Source: Sphingobacterium sp. (lineage in GTDB: Bacteria; Bacteroidota; Bacteroidia; Sphingobacteriales; Sphingobacteriaceae). Taken from it: 64,000 bases of DNA. The stretch spans positions 34,468 through 98,467 of the forward strand of contig JALAGS010000041.1 of the NCBI GenBank assembly GCA_022712315.1, given 5' to 3'. Positions 9,271-19,158 of the stretch are shown here, in pieces. The first letter of the stretch is position 1, and each line of letters begins with the position of its first letter. A model generated the notes under the pieces. That model searched no databases. It saw nothing but the letters and a program-made list of their open reading frames with translations, and was not told the origin of the DNA. A program made the translations under genes and the position numbers.

Positions 9271-11664
9271 TTACTCATCACGCAAACTATCTACGGGATT
9301 ACTTAATGCGGCCTTAATTGCTTGATAACTTATCGTTGCCATACTGATCAGGATAGCCAATAGTCCAGCGATGACAAAGTAATACCATTGTATCGCGATC
9401 CGATAGCTGTAATCTTGTAGCCATTTGTCCATAGTCCACCAAGCAATAGGCGTTGCGATAAAAATAGCGATGACGACAAGCTTGATAAAATCGGTCGAAA
9501 GTAGAGATGTTACTTGGGTGGCACTCGCGCCAAGAACTTTACGAACGGCAATTTCTTTCATGCGTGTTTCGGCCATATAGGCAATTAAAGCCAGTAAGCC
9601 GAGACAGGAAATAAAGATCGTCAGTCCAGCAAAGACCATGGCCAGTGTACCTATAGCTTTTGTTTCTTTAAATTTTTCTTCGTATGTTTTGTCAATAAAT
9701 TGATATTCAAACGGATAGTCTGGGTTGAACTTTTTAAAGATTGACTCAATTGTTTTTAAGTTGTCTGCAATGTTGTTGTTTGTATTTAAACGATAATGAA
9801 TCGTTGTAAACCAGGCTTGCGGCCCTAGTATCACCATAGGTTTATTGTCTCCAAAAGGTGATCCCATAATGAAATCTTTGACAACTCCAACTACGGTCCA
9901 TTTTGTACCATCGCCATCCACAATGCTATTAACCGGGTTTTTGAGATGTAAACTTTTTACTGCAGACTCATTTAAAATCAAGGCAGTACTGTCTGTTGCA
10001 AATTTGTAAATATCGATATCTCGCCCCTGTGTAAGAGTTAGACCTAGATTTTTTACGGCATCGGCATCGGTACTAAATCGGTTATAGGAAATACGTTTGT
10101 CCTGTTCCGTTGGTGTACCAGATGTAAATCCCCAGCCATTGCTGTAGAAATCTGTGACCGGCGACATGTTTTTCGATACAGAAACAACAGCATTGCTGGC
10201 TAATAATTCGTCTCTGAGAATCTTATAATTCTTTTCGAGGTCACCTTTGATACTGCTGTAAAGCAGCCCATTTTCATTATAACCACGGTCGCGCTGTTTG
10301 GTATATTGGATTTGTTTGGCCACAATGACTGTTGCAATAATCAATATAATCGCGAGACTGAATTGAATGACCACTAAGATGGAACGAATACTAAGACCTT
10401 TGGTTTTAGAAACAAATTTCCCTTTCAAGGTTTTGATAGGCTGAAATGAAGAAAGGAAAAAAGCGGGATAAGTACCAGCTAAAACACCTGTAAATAAAGC
10501 AAAGCCAATTAAAAATAACCAGGTGGGGAAGCTTAATAACGATAAGCTCAGTTGTTTACCGACAAGCTCGTTAAAAAACGGTAGGACAATAAAAACAAGA
10601 ATAGTCGCGAGTACCATGCCGATCAGGCTAACTAATATGCTTTCGATCAGGAACTGTGCCATTAAACTAGTCTTATTTGCGCCGATTACTTTGCGGACAC
10701 CGACTTCTTTTGCGCGGCGTTCCGAACGCGCAGTGCTCAGATTCATAAAGTTGATACTGGCCACCAATAAAATAAAAACTCCGATCCAGGCAAAAAGCTT
10801 GACAATATCAATACGTCCCGAAGTATAATTCCCCCCTTTGCCACTGTTATAAAGGAAAGAATCGGGATAGGAAAAGGCAAAAATCTCACCGGTATTTCTG
10901 GCTGAAGTATAACCTTCAGCTTTGTTGCTCGCATTGATATGGTCTCTTAAATATGTTCTGATCTTGTCATTGAATGCCGTTACTGAAACACCTTCTTTTA
11001 ATAAAATATAAGTGCTGATTGAGTTATTGCTCCAGTTGTCGTCTACATAGCCAATTATTTTTGCATACTCGAAGGGAAGCAGGATGTCAAATTTAAAACT
11101 TGAATTGCTCGGAAGATCTTTGAGCACCGCTTGTACAGAGACCTGATTAACCGAATCTATTTTGACAGATTTTCCGATAGGATCTTCGCTGCCAAATAGA
11201 GCCTTGGCATAACTTTCTGTGAGGACAAGCCCTTTGGGATGATCAAATCTTACATTCTGTTCGCCTTTCAAAAATGGGAAGGAAAACATCTTGAAAAAAC
11301 CGGGATCGATGAAAACAGTGTTTGCAATTAATTTCTTTTCATTGAAAGTTGTTAAAAATTGATGTCCCTCGTTGTATCTTGTAAAAGTCTCTATATCTGG
11401 GAAATCAGCTGCCAATGAGGGCGCCAATATTTTGGGTGTATAGGCCCAGGCTGATTTATCGCCCTGAAATTCGTCACGATTACTCAATACATACAGGCGA
11501 TCACCCTTTTCATGAAAGCGATCCATGGTCAACATATTCTGCAGCCAAAGTGCTATAAGTAATGCTCCGGCCATACCGATCGCCAACCCAATGATGTTAA
11601 TCAATGAGAAGGATTTGTTCTTCATCAGGTTGCGCCATGCAATTTTAATATAGTTCTTTATCAT
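9271..11664 (-). CDS. FtsX/MacB-type ABC permease P4
   Basis: This 797-residue protein begins MIKNYIKIAWRNL at 11664. The first coupling loop is RAKEVGVRKVIGA (317-329), and the second, KEIAVRKVLGA (about 703-713), carries Ala-Val where most members have Gly-Ile. The C-terminus is NPVDSLRDE. The N-terminal 40 residues are close to P5 (and P11), and the second periplasmic domain has a GWGFTSG stretch related to the GxFxWxG signature of P5, P7 and P14. A 98-base gap separates it from P5; no palindrome pair or -24 box is seen there, so I treat it as internal to the P6-P2 unit. Confidence 0.95.
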   Translation of the reverse strand: MIKNYIKIAWRNLMKNKSFSLINIIGLAIGMAGALLIALWLQNMLTMDRFHEKGDRLYVLSNRDEFQGDKSAWAYTPKILAPSLAADFPDIETFTRYNEGHQFLTTFNEKKLIANTVFIDPGFFKMFSFPFLKGEQNVRFDHPKGLVLTESYAKALFGSEDPIGKSVKIDSVNQVSVQAVLKDLPSNSSFKFDILLPFEYAKIIGYVDDNWSNNSISTYILLKEGVSVTAFNDKIRTYLRDHINASNKAEGYTSARNTGEIFAFSYPDSFLYNSGKGGNYTSGRIDIVKLFAWIGVFILLVASINFMNLSTARSERRAKEVGVRKVIGANKTSLMAQFLIESILVSLIGMVLATILVFIVLPFFNELVGKQLSLSLLSFPTWLFLIGFALFTGVLAGTYPAFFLSSFQPIKTLKGKFVSKTKGLSIRSILVVIQFSLAIILIIATVIVAKQIQYTKQRDRGYNENGLLYSSIKGDLEKNYKILRDELLASNAVVSVSKNMSPVTDFYSNGWGFTSGTPTEQDKRISYNRFSTDADAVKNLGLTLTQGRDIDIYKFATDSTALILNESAVKSLHLKNPVNSIVDGDGTKWTVVGVVKDFIMGSPFGDNKPMVILGPQAWFTTIHYRLNTNNNIADNLKTIESIFKKFNPDYPFEYQFIDKTYEEKFKETKAIGTLAMVFAGLTIFISCLGLLALIAYMAETRMKEIAVRKVLGASATQVTSLLSTDFIKLVVIAIFIATPIAWWTMDKWLQDYSYRIAIQWYYFVIAGLLAILISMATISYQAIKAALSNPVDSLRDE

Positions 11665-11762
11665 GATTTTTACTCTTTCGTTTTTAATTTTTGGCCTTAT
11701 TGCTTAAAAATAAATCAATTGTCTCTGATTTTATAACGGTGACTTTCTCGCGATGTTGATCG

Positions 11763-14123
11763 CTATTCGTCTCTCAATGTTTTTACCGGATTACTATTGG
11801 CAGCCTTTATGGCTTGTGTACTTACCGTAAAGAAAGCGACGAATAAGGCAGAAATTCCCGCTAATGCAAAAACCCACCATTGTATTTCAATACGGTACGA
11901 GAAATCCTGTAGCCATTTGTTCATCGTCCACCAAGCTATTGGCGAAGCAATTAGAATGGAAATAATGACAAGCTTTACAAAATCTTTGGAAAGCATGGCA
12001 GTAATTCCACTTACCGATGCACCAAGTACCTTACGAATGCCAATTTCTTTAGTCTTCAGTTCAGCAATATAAGAAGCAAGCCCAAATAAGCCCAGGCAGG
12101 AGATGAAAATAGCTAATCCAGAAAAAATGAATGCAAGTTGAGCTGTCTGTTGCTGATCGTTGAATTTAGCTGCAAATTTTTGATCCACAAACTGGTACTC
12201 AAAGGGGTAAGCTGGATTGAATTTTTTAATAATTTCCTCGATTTGCTTTAGGTTCATTTCCATCGCTCTGTTTGGACTCGTACGTATAACCATATTCAAC
12301 ATCCAATTTTTTGAAGGATAAATCAGTAAGGGCGTTATTGGACTATAAGGTGATCCCGTAATATAATCATTGATTACACCAACGATGGTATAAGTTTTAT
12401 CGCCCCATTTGAGGTAGCTTCCTATTGGATTCTCCAGTTTCATTTCTTTGATAGCGGCTTCGTTAACCAGTACAGAAACACTATCTGCCGGTAGCCTGCC
12501 ATAGTCGATGTCGCGACCAGCAATGAGCTTCAATCCGAGAGTTTTAACAAGGTCACTTTCCGTGCGTCCAAGTTCAAATCCCATTTTTTTTGCTTGTTCT
12601 GGATTAGCTCCAGGCCATAGAAAACTACCACCGGAGCTGGCTCCATTTTTAGTAATTGACCAGCCTGTACGGGTTACAGCTTCGGCGATATTAGCAGTGA
12701 TCAGTTCAGACTTTATAGCCTCGTAATACTTTTCCATACCGCCTTCAATGGGCACTTCGATAAGTTGCGAATTTTCATAGCCGATTTCACGCTGGCTGGC
12801 ATATTCAATCTGTTTGCGTACGATAATGGTTGCTATAATCAGTATAATAGCAACAGCAAATTGAAAGACAACCAGTAATTCTCGAAAATTCAGGGAAAAC
12901 TTGTTTGTTCGTCCAAATATTTTGAGCGATTTTATCGGTTTGAAAGAGGAGAGCACGAAAGCAGGGTATAGCCCTGCCAGTATCCCTGTAAGGAAAATAA
13001 AACCAATCAGAGAAAGCCAGATCGACGAATCTGAAAATGAAAAGATTAATGCCTTATCTAAAACCTGATTAAAGAGTGGAAGTGTCAGTATTGTCAATAC
13101 AATGGCGCATATACCTGAAATCAAGGTTAACAGTAAGGATTCGGAGAGAAATTGTATGATTAAATGGAAGCGTTGGGCTCCTACAACTTTTCTTACTGCA
13201 ACCTCTTTTGCTCTTTTCTGGCTGCGGGCTGTACTGAGATTGATAAAATTGATACAGGCAATCAATAATATTAATAGACCTATTCCCGCTACCAATTTAA
13301 CTTGATCTATTTTTCCGCCAACAGCAATGCCTTGCTCAAATTTTGAATACAGATGCATTTTGGACATCGGATAAAGGAACATGGAACCTTTTATTTCATT
13401 GTTTGTTTTCCTGTTGACTATATTATTTAGTTTTTTATTAAAAAGATCAACATCCGTTCCTTCTTTCAGCTTGATATAAGTATAGAAAGTGTTTGAACCC
13501 CAGCCGGATGAATAGGTTTCGGCTTTTTCTAAAGGTATCAGATAGGTAAAGTCGAAACTTGTATTACTGGGGAGATCCTGCATAATTGCCGATACTCTAT
13601 ACAGTTCTTTATTGTCGAGAAGAAGCGTTTTATTTATTGGATCAGTCTTTCCAAATATGTTTTTAGCAAGACTTTCCGTCAAAACAATATCTTTTGTGTC
13701 TTTTAGAGCCTCCTTACTATTTCCTTTAAGAAGTTTGAAATCAAATAATTCAATAAAGGCTGGATCAACTTCATTTCCCTTGGATTTGATCTTCTTATCG
13801 CCAAAAGACATCAGGGCGGTGCTGCTCCAATACATCCGCGCAGCGCGTTCAACCTCCGGATAATCTGCTAGCAAAGCCTGAGATGCTGGTGCCGAAGTGA
13901 TATCATTTACGGAGATTTTTTGCTGATCTTCATATTTATTCCAAAGTTTATATATGTTTTCCTGATTGCTGTAGAAATTGTCGAATTGCAATTGATTTTT
14001 TATCCATATACCGATGATCAGTACTGCTGCCAATCCGATAGAAAGTCCAATGATATTAATCGCGGAGTACCCCTTGCTTTTCCATAGGTTCCGCCATGCG
14101 ATTTTGATGTAGTTCTTTATCAT
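11763..14123 (-). CDS. FtsX/MacB-type ABC permease P5
   Basis: At 786 residues this is the shortest complete permease here. It opens MIKNYIKIAWRNLW at 14123. The first coupling loop is RAKEVAVRKVVGA (304-316), the second KEIGIRKVLGA (about 692-702); the tail is NPVKTLRDE. The shorter length comes from the first periplasmic domain, about ten residues smaller than in P4. The second periplasmic domain contains GGSFLWPG. P6 ends 32 bases upstream, which fits translation from the same message. Confidence 0.95.
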   Translation of the reverse strand: MIKNYIKIAWRNLWKSKGYSAINIIGLSIGLAAVLIIGIWIKNQLQFDNFYSNQENIYKLWNKYEDQQKISVNDITSAPASQALLADYPEVERAARMYWSSTALMSFGDKKIKSKGNEVDPAFIELFDFKLLKGNSKEALKDTKDIVLTESLAKNIFGKTDPINKTLLLDNKELYRVSAIMQDLPSNTSFDFTYLIPLEKAETYSSGWGSNTFYTYIKLKEGTDVDLFNKKLNNIVNRKTNNEIKGSMFLYPMSKMHLYSKFEQGIAVGGKIDQVKLVAGIGLLILLIACINFINLSTARSQKRAKEVAVRKVVGAQRFHLIIQFLSESLLLTLISGICAIVLTILTLPLFNQVLDKALIFSFSDSSIWLSLIGFIFLTGILAGLYPAFVLSSFKPIKSLKIFGRTNKFSLNFRELLVVFQFAVAIILIIATIIVRKQIEYASQREIGYENSQLIEVPIEGGMEKYYEAIKSELITANIAEAVTRTGWSITKNGASSGGSFLWPGANPEQAKKMGFELGRTESDLVKTLGLKLIAGRDIDYGRLPADSVSVLVNEAAIKEMKLENPIGSYLKWGDKTYTIVGVINDYITGSPYSPITPLLIYPSKNWMLNMVIRTSPNRAMEMNLKQIEEIIKKFNPAYPFEYQFVDQKFAAKFNDQQQTAQLAFIFSGLAIFISCLGLFGLASYIAELKTKEIGIRKVLGASVSGITAMLSKDFVKLVIISILIASPIAWWTMNKWLQDFSYRIEIQWWVFALAGISALFVAFFTVSTQAIKAANSNPVKTLRDE

Positions 14124-14155
14124 AGTTATTGAGTAATGATCGTGATAAGATTCTT

Positions 14156-16546
14156 CTATTCGTCCCTTAAACTATCAACCGGGTTTACAATTGCTGCTTT
14201 TACAGTTTGAAAACTGATGGTAACAAATGATACCAATAATGCGCTGGTTGCCGCCAGGATAAATACCCACCAGTCCAATGTAATGTGATACGCAAAATTT
14301 TCCACCCAACGGTGCATGGCATACCAGCCCAATGGCACACTGATTAAGACAGCGGAGAAGACCAGTGCCATAAAGTCCACACTTAATATCTGGACAATTT
14401 TGCCTGTTGAGGCACCTAATACTTTACGGATACCGATCTCTTTGAAGCGCTGTTGCACAGCGTATGCTGATAGCGCAAATAGTCCCATACAGGCGATAGC
14501 AATTGTAATGATCGAAAACAGCTGCATTACACGGGTTGTTTGCTGATCTTTGAGATATAGCTTGTTATAGTCGTCATTGAGAAAATGATATTCAAAACTG
14601 TTTTTTGAGTCGATGTCTTTGATGACAGCTTTTACTTGTGCCAGGGCATCTTTTAGAGGCGTAGTAGGATTGAGCCGAACGAAAATATTGCCGAAATAGT
14701 AATACTCAGGAAAAAGTACGATTGGTTTGACTTCGTTGTGGAGTGAAGCAAAATTAAAACTCGCAACAACTTGTTTGATGCTTCCCTTGCGTCCGTTTAA
14801 ATTGATTTTCTTTCCAATTGCTTGTTCTGGCGTAAACCCCATGGCCGATGCCGCGAGGGTATTTACTACAAAACCATATTCTGGTGAGATGGTATCCCGT
14901 GCGCGTAAGATATCCGTATCTGAAAGCGGTGCGCCAGCGACAGTTGGGATATGAAAAACGGATACAAAATCTTTTTCAATTGGGATTGCAGTAACATTCA
15001 TATCGAAATCACTGGGTTGCCCCTCTACCTCACTAATGCTGTATCCGCCTTGGATATTGACTGGGTTATCATACGAAGCAGTCACTCCTTGGACACTATT
15101 GAGCTGTAATAATTTGTCTTTTAACAATTGTCTTTCTTTATCTTGCCATCCTCGACCATCTATGACCAGCATATCAGAGCGATCCAAACCTGTATTTTTG
15201 GACTGGATAAAATCCATCTGTCTACTCGCAAATAAAGTGCAGATAATAAAGAATATCGAGATACTGAACTGAAAAGTTACGAGTGCTTTGCTGAGTGATA
15301 TTCCGCGCTGTTTTTCAGTAAGCTTTCGTTTGAAAATAGAAATAGGCTTTGAACTAGCGATCGAATACGCTGGCCAGCCACCTGATAGAAATGTCAGTAG
15401 GACAACGAAAACAAGCAAAATAGCATAGAACCGAGGGTCTGTCCATATGGTCAATTTCATTTCGGCGCCCATAAATGAACTAAATAATGGTAACAGCAGT
15501 ATCGTCGTCAGAAGACTAAAAGCGACAGCCAGAAAGACCATGATACTGCATTCAAAAAAGAATTGAAAGAATATCGTTTTTCTTGCGGCACCCAAAACTT
15601 TTTTGACCCCGATTTCTTTTTTTCGCTCGAGGGCGTGTGCCAAGATCAAATTTGTAAAGTTGATACAGGTTAGAATAATGAGTGCAGTCCCCAAGGCCAT
15701 TAAAATGTAGATATAGGTTATGTTGCCCGTGCCAGCAGCTTTGGAATGAAGATGGATATCGGTCAGCTTTTCTAGGACGAACCGAAATTGGTAGCCTTGT
15801 TTTGTTGCTTCAGCAAATTTTGATTTTGTCATTTGATCCAATTTCTGTTGGATCAGGCTGAATTGATTTTTGTTTTTTAAGAGTGCTATGGTGATATCAT
15901 TCGCAGATGACCAAGCCATTTCTTTGTAGCGTTCCAATCCTTTGTTGGAAAGAAGTGCAGAGAAATTCAGCTGTGTATTTGTGGGCAAGTCTGCGATAAT
16001 GCCTGTGATTTTCCAGTTGACTTTATCAATGGATAGCGTCTGACCGATGGCTGATTGATTAGGGAAATATTTTTCCGCTAATTTCTCTGTTAGGACAATC
16101 TGATTAGGCTCTGCTAGCGCTGATTTCGAGTCTCCTTCAATAAATTTATAGCCTAATGTCTTGAAAATATTCTGATCTGCATATAATAGACCTTTTTCAG
16201 TTATCAATGCATCCTTGTATTCTATTTTACTGCCTTTGGTATAGCCATAAAGTCTGGTTGCCTGTGCTATCTCTGGAAATTCCGCTTGTATGGTTGGAGC
16301 CAAGCCTGTTGGCGTTACCGAAGAATTCACTTCTTCCGTGCTGTTCGGCGACTTATACGTGAGGCTGATATAGGCAAGACGGTCGGCATTGGGGAGGAAA
16401 CGCTCGTAGCTGGATTCATGGTATATATATGCCGCCAATAATAGAAAACATGTTATTCCTATACTAAGTCCAAACATATTTAACAAAGAAAACCCTTTGT
16501 TTTTTCTGATATTTCGCCAAGCGATTTTAAAATAATTTTTTACCAT
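14156..16546 (-). CDS. FtsX/MacB-type ABC permease P6, first gene of a sigma-54 unit
   Basis: I place the start at the ATG ending at 16546 (MVKNYFKIAWRN, 796 residues) because it aligns with the paralogs and has the TAACC context found before several of them; an in-frame ATG at 16558 would add four residues. Coupling loops are RKKEIGVKKVLGA (about 308-320), with Lys for Arg, and KEIGIRKVLGA (about 702-712). C-terminus NPVDSLRDE. A complete module (palindromes 16716-16753, -24/-12 at 16645-16660) precedes it, so it should lead the P6-P5-P4-P3-P2 message. Confidence 0.95.
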   Translation of the reverse strand: MVKNYFKIAWRNIRKNKGFSLLNMFGLSIGITCFLLLAAYIYHESSYERFLPNADRLAYISLTYKSPNSTEEVNSSVTPTGLAPTIQAEFPEIAQATRLYGYTKGSKIEYKDALITEKGLLYADQNIFKTLGYKFIEGDSKSALAEPNQIVLTEKLAEKYFPNQSAIGQTLSIDKVNWKITGIIADLPTNTQLNFSALLSNKGLERYKEMAWSSANDITIALLKNKNQFSLIQQKLDQMTKSKFAEATKQGYQFRFVLEKLTDIHLHSKAAGTGNITYIYILMALGTALIILTCINFTNLILAHALERKKEIGVKKVLGAARKTIFFQFFFECSIMVFLAVAFSLLTTILLLPLFSSFMGAEMKLTIWTDPRFYAILLVFVVLLTFLSGGWPAYSIASSKPISIFKRKLTEKQRGISLSKALVTFQFSISIFFIICTLFASRQMDFIQSKNTGLDRSDMLVIDGRGWQDKERQLLKDKLLQLNSVQGVTASYDNPVNIQGGYSISEVEGQPSDFDMNVTAIPIEKDFVSVFHIPTVAGAPLSDTDILRARDTISPEYGFVVNTLAASAMGFTPEQAIGKKINLNGRKGSIKQVVASFNFASLHNEVKPIVLFPEYYYFGNIFVRLNPTTPLKDALAQVKAVIKDIDSKNSFEYHFLNDDYNKLYLKDQQTTRVMQLFSIITIAIACMGLFALSAYAVQQRFKEIGIRKVLGASTGKIVQILSVDFMALVFSAVLISVPLGWYAMHRWVENFAYHITLDWWVFILAATSALLVSFVTISFQTVKAAIVNPVDSLRDE

Positions 16547-16644
16547 GGTTATGAGCATTTAGACTGTTAATTAGGCTATATTCTTGTCACTTAGCTCGCT
16601 TTAGTAGAAGGCTCTGTTATTAGAAAAATAGCAAATTCAGCTAG

Positions 16645-16660
16645 TTCAATTCGTTTGCCA
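16645..16660 (-). promoter_or_regulatory. Sigma-54 type -24/-12 promoter of P6
   Basis: The minus strand reads TGGCAA-ACGAA-TTGAA, in exact sigma-54 register with GA in place of GC at -12. It lies 99 bases from the P6 ATG and 56 bp from the proximal palindrome at 16716. It is nearly the same sequence as the promoter at 995-1010. Confidence 0.7.
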
Positions 16661-16715
16661 TAAATATAATGTATTGATTTTTAGGTTTTTGTTGTGATTT
16701 TTTAAACATCTTCGA

Positions 16716-16753
16716 TGTTCGGAAACGGACAGTGTAGTGTCCGCCCCCGAACA
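16716..16753. promoter_or_regulatory. Paired palindromic activator sites upstream of P6
   Basis: TGTTCGGAAACGGACA (16716-16731) and TGTCCGCCCCCGAACA (16738-16753) are 22 bp apart. They occupy the interval just past the P7 stop, the same position the P1 module takes behind P2. Confidence 0.8.
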
Positions 16754-16761
16754 AATTGATA

Positions 16762-19125
16762 TTATTCGCTCCTTAAGGTTTTTACAGGGTTTGCCCACGT
16801 TGCCTTAATCGCTTGGTAACTGACTGTCAGCAAGGTAATGACAAATGCAGTTAAGCCTGTGATAGCAAAGACCGTCCATGTAATTGCTATGCGATAAACA
16901 TAGTTTTCGAGCCATGATTCCATCAAGAGGTAAGCTAAAGGGGCGGCAAGTACAAAGCCGATGCCCGTAAGCCAAATGTATTCTGTAGTTAGTAGTCGCC
17001 ACAAACCAACTTCTGATGCGCCTAATACTTTACGAATGCCTATTTCTTTTTCACGTTGTTCCGTAAGAAAGGAAACTAGCGCGTAGAGACCAAGACAGGA
17101 AATGAGTATGGCAAGACCTGTAAATAGACTTGTTAAGCTCTTAATCATTTCCATTTGTTGAAACTGCTTAGCATATTCTTGATCCGTAAATGTATAATCA
17201 AAAATTAGGTCGGGATCTATGCGATTGAACGTTGTCGCAATAGCTTTTAAGTCCTGCTTAAGATCTTGTTTTTCATTTAATTGAAGCGTTATTTTGTTCT
17301 TGGGTAGAAAATCAAGAAAATAGGCTGTAGGTGTAATAGATTTGAAAGGGGATTCAGATAACGTGTTCTTTATAACACCAATAATGGTATAATTGATTCC
17401 TCTTTTAGACAATTGTTTACTGTTAAGGTCGGTAACGCCCATAAATCTAGCAGCAGCTTCATTCAGAATAACAGCCGTTGAATCTGTCTTAAAATCTTTT
17501 GAAAAATTACGACCTTTTATAAAATTCCACTGTACAGTCTCTGCAAAGTTGTCATCTACGGTGAAGATACCCATAATTGCACCGTCCTTTGTATCGTTGC
17601 CCTGCCAATTAAATCCACCTCCTGTCAAGGATAGACGGTTGACAAAGTTGGAAGAAAGTGCCGCATCTTGAATTAATCGCTGCTCGATCAATTCTTTCCG
17701 GAGGACGTCAAAGTTTTTAACGATCGTAGGACTAGAGGAAGTAATATTGACCAAATTGGAACTTTTATAACCGATAGGACGATCCTTTGTGTAATGCAGT
17801 TGCTGGATCACGAGATAGGTAGATATCATCAGGAAAATAGAAATGGCGAATTGGACAATGACCATCGCTTTCCGCGTTCGCGCCCCACCTTTTCTACTAT
17901 TGATCTTACCTTTCAATGCAAGAATAGGATTAAAAGCCGATAAAAATAATGCCGGATACATGCCTGCAAGAACACCAATAGTAAGTATTCCCAATAGGGA
18001 GTAACAATAGAATCGAAGATCTGTAAAAGGTATATGTAAGCTCGTATGGGTGATTGCATTGACCCAAGGCAACAGTAATGTAGCCAATAGAACAGCGATC
18101 AAAAAAGCACAGGCTACCGCGAGGATGGATTCCACAAGAAAGCCAGCGATAAGTTGTCTGCGATTGACACCAACCGATTTTAAAACACCAATCTCTTTCC
18201 CTCTTTTTAGACTTCTTGCCGTACTCAGATTAATAAAATTTATACTAGCCAATAAAATAATGAATACGCTGATCCAGGCAAACATCCATACATATTGAAT
18301 CTGCCCACCTACGTTCTTTCCATTCTTAAATGAATCGTATAAGTGCCATTTGGACATGGGATGTAATAAGATCTCAGGCTTTATATCTGTCAATTTTTTG
18401 TTGATGATATTTGTTAGTTTATTTTCCAAAGCGGGAACAAAGGCAGCATTGTCGATTTTGGCGAAAGTGCTAAAAAAGCAGCTTGACCAACTGTCTTCTA
18501 TGCCTTGATTTTTAGTGAGATAGTCGACGAAAGGCAATACATAATCCAAACCATAAAAGGTGCTGTTTTCAGGAATATCTTTATAAACGCCTTGAACAGT
18601 ATACTGTTCTTTACCATTCAATTGAAGCATTTTTCCAATAACGTCTGTCTGGTCGAACAGTCGTTTTGCCAAGGATTCGGAAATAATAATGGTTGATGGG
18701 CTGGTCGGAGTAGCATTGTTGCCTTTTAGGGACTCGAGGGAGAATAATTCGGAAAATTTTCCTAGGGCGTAAAACCCAGGAGCATTTAATTTTTTATCGC
18801 CTACTTTCAGATTGTTGCTTTCCAGATTGGTGACCAAAGTGGCATCTGGCATCTCATTTTTGAAATCAGAAGCGATCGTTTTGACCAAAGGAATGGGGGT
18901 GGAGCGATCAGTTGATTTTTCATCATTGAAGGTTCCAGTCATCATTACCTGATAAATATGCTGATAATTGTTGTGGTGCTTATCAAAAGAAAACTGTTTA
19001 AGTACCCATAACGTACTTATCAGGGCAACAGTAAAGCCCAGTGCTAATCCCAAAATATTTATTGTTGTATTTAGGGGACTGCGTTTCAAATTTCTAAGCG
19101 CTGTTTTTAGGAATAATCGGATCAT
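16762..19125 (-). CDS. FtsX/MacB-type ABC permease P7 with a divergent first coupling loop
   Basis: This 787-residue protein starts at 19125 (MIRLFLKTALRNL). Its first coupling loop, RGKEIGVLKSVGV (308-320), has Leu for the usual Arg and ends VGV rather than LGA. The second, KEIGIRKVLGA (about 693-703), is canonical. C-terminus NPVKTLRSE. The second periplasmic domain contains GGGFNWQG, grouping it with P5 and P14. It is 33 bases downstream of P8 and probably the last gene of the long adaptor-led unit, since a new promoter module follows its stop. Confidence 0.95.
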   Translation of the reverse strand: MIRLFLKTALRNLKRSPLNTTINILGLALGFTVALISTLWVLKQFSFDKHHNNYQHIYQVMMTGTFNDEKSTDRSTPIPLVKTIASDFKNEMPDATLVTNLESNNLKVGDKKLNAPGFYALGKFSELFSLESLKGNNATPTSPSTIIISESLAKRLFDQTDVIGKMLQLNGKEQYTVQGVYKDIPENSTFYGLDYVLPFVDYLTKNQGIEDSWSSCFFSTFAKIDNAAFVPALENKLTNIINKKLTDIKPEILLHPMSKWHLYDSFKNGKNVGGQIQYVWMFAWISVFIILLASINFINLSTARSLKRGKEIGVLKSVGVNRRQLIAGFLVESILAVACAFLIAVLLATLLLPWVNAITHTSLHIPFTDLRFYCYSLLGILTIGVLAGMYPALFLSAFNPILALKGKINSRKGGARTRKAMVIVQFAISIFLMISTYLVIQQLHYTKDRPIGYKSSNLVNITSSSPTIVKNFDVLRKELIEQRLIQDAALSSNFVNRLSLTGGGFNWQGNDTKDGAIMGIFTVDDNFAETVQWNFIKGRNFSKDFKTDSTAVILNEAAARFMGVTDLNSKQLSKRGINYTIIGVIKNTLSESPFKSITPTAYFLDFLPKNKITLQLNEKQDLKQDLKAIATTFNRIDPDLIFDYTFTDQEYAKQFQQMEMIKSLTSLFTGLAILISCLGLYALVSFLTEQREKEIGIRKVLGASEVGLWRLLTTEYIWLTGIGFVLAAPLAYLLMESWLENYVYRIAITWTVFAITGLTAFVITLLTVSYQAIKATWANPVKTLRSE

Positions 19126-19158
19126 TTTATACTGTTGTTTTTGGTTCTCAAATATAAA

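Noticed and set aside
11665..11762. The 98-base gap upstream of P4 as another sigma-54 module
   Set aside because: It has no palindrome pair and no TGGC element in the right place.
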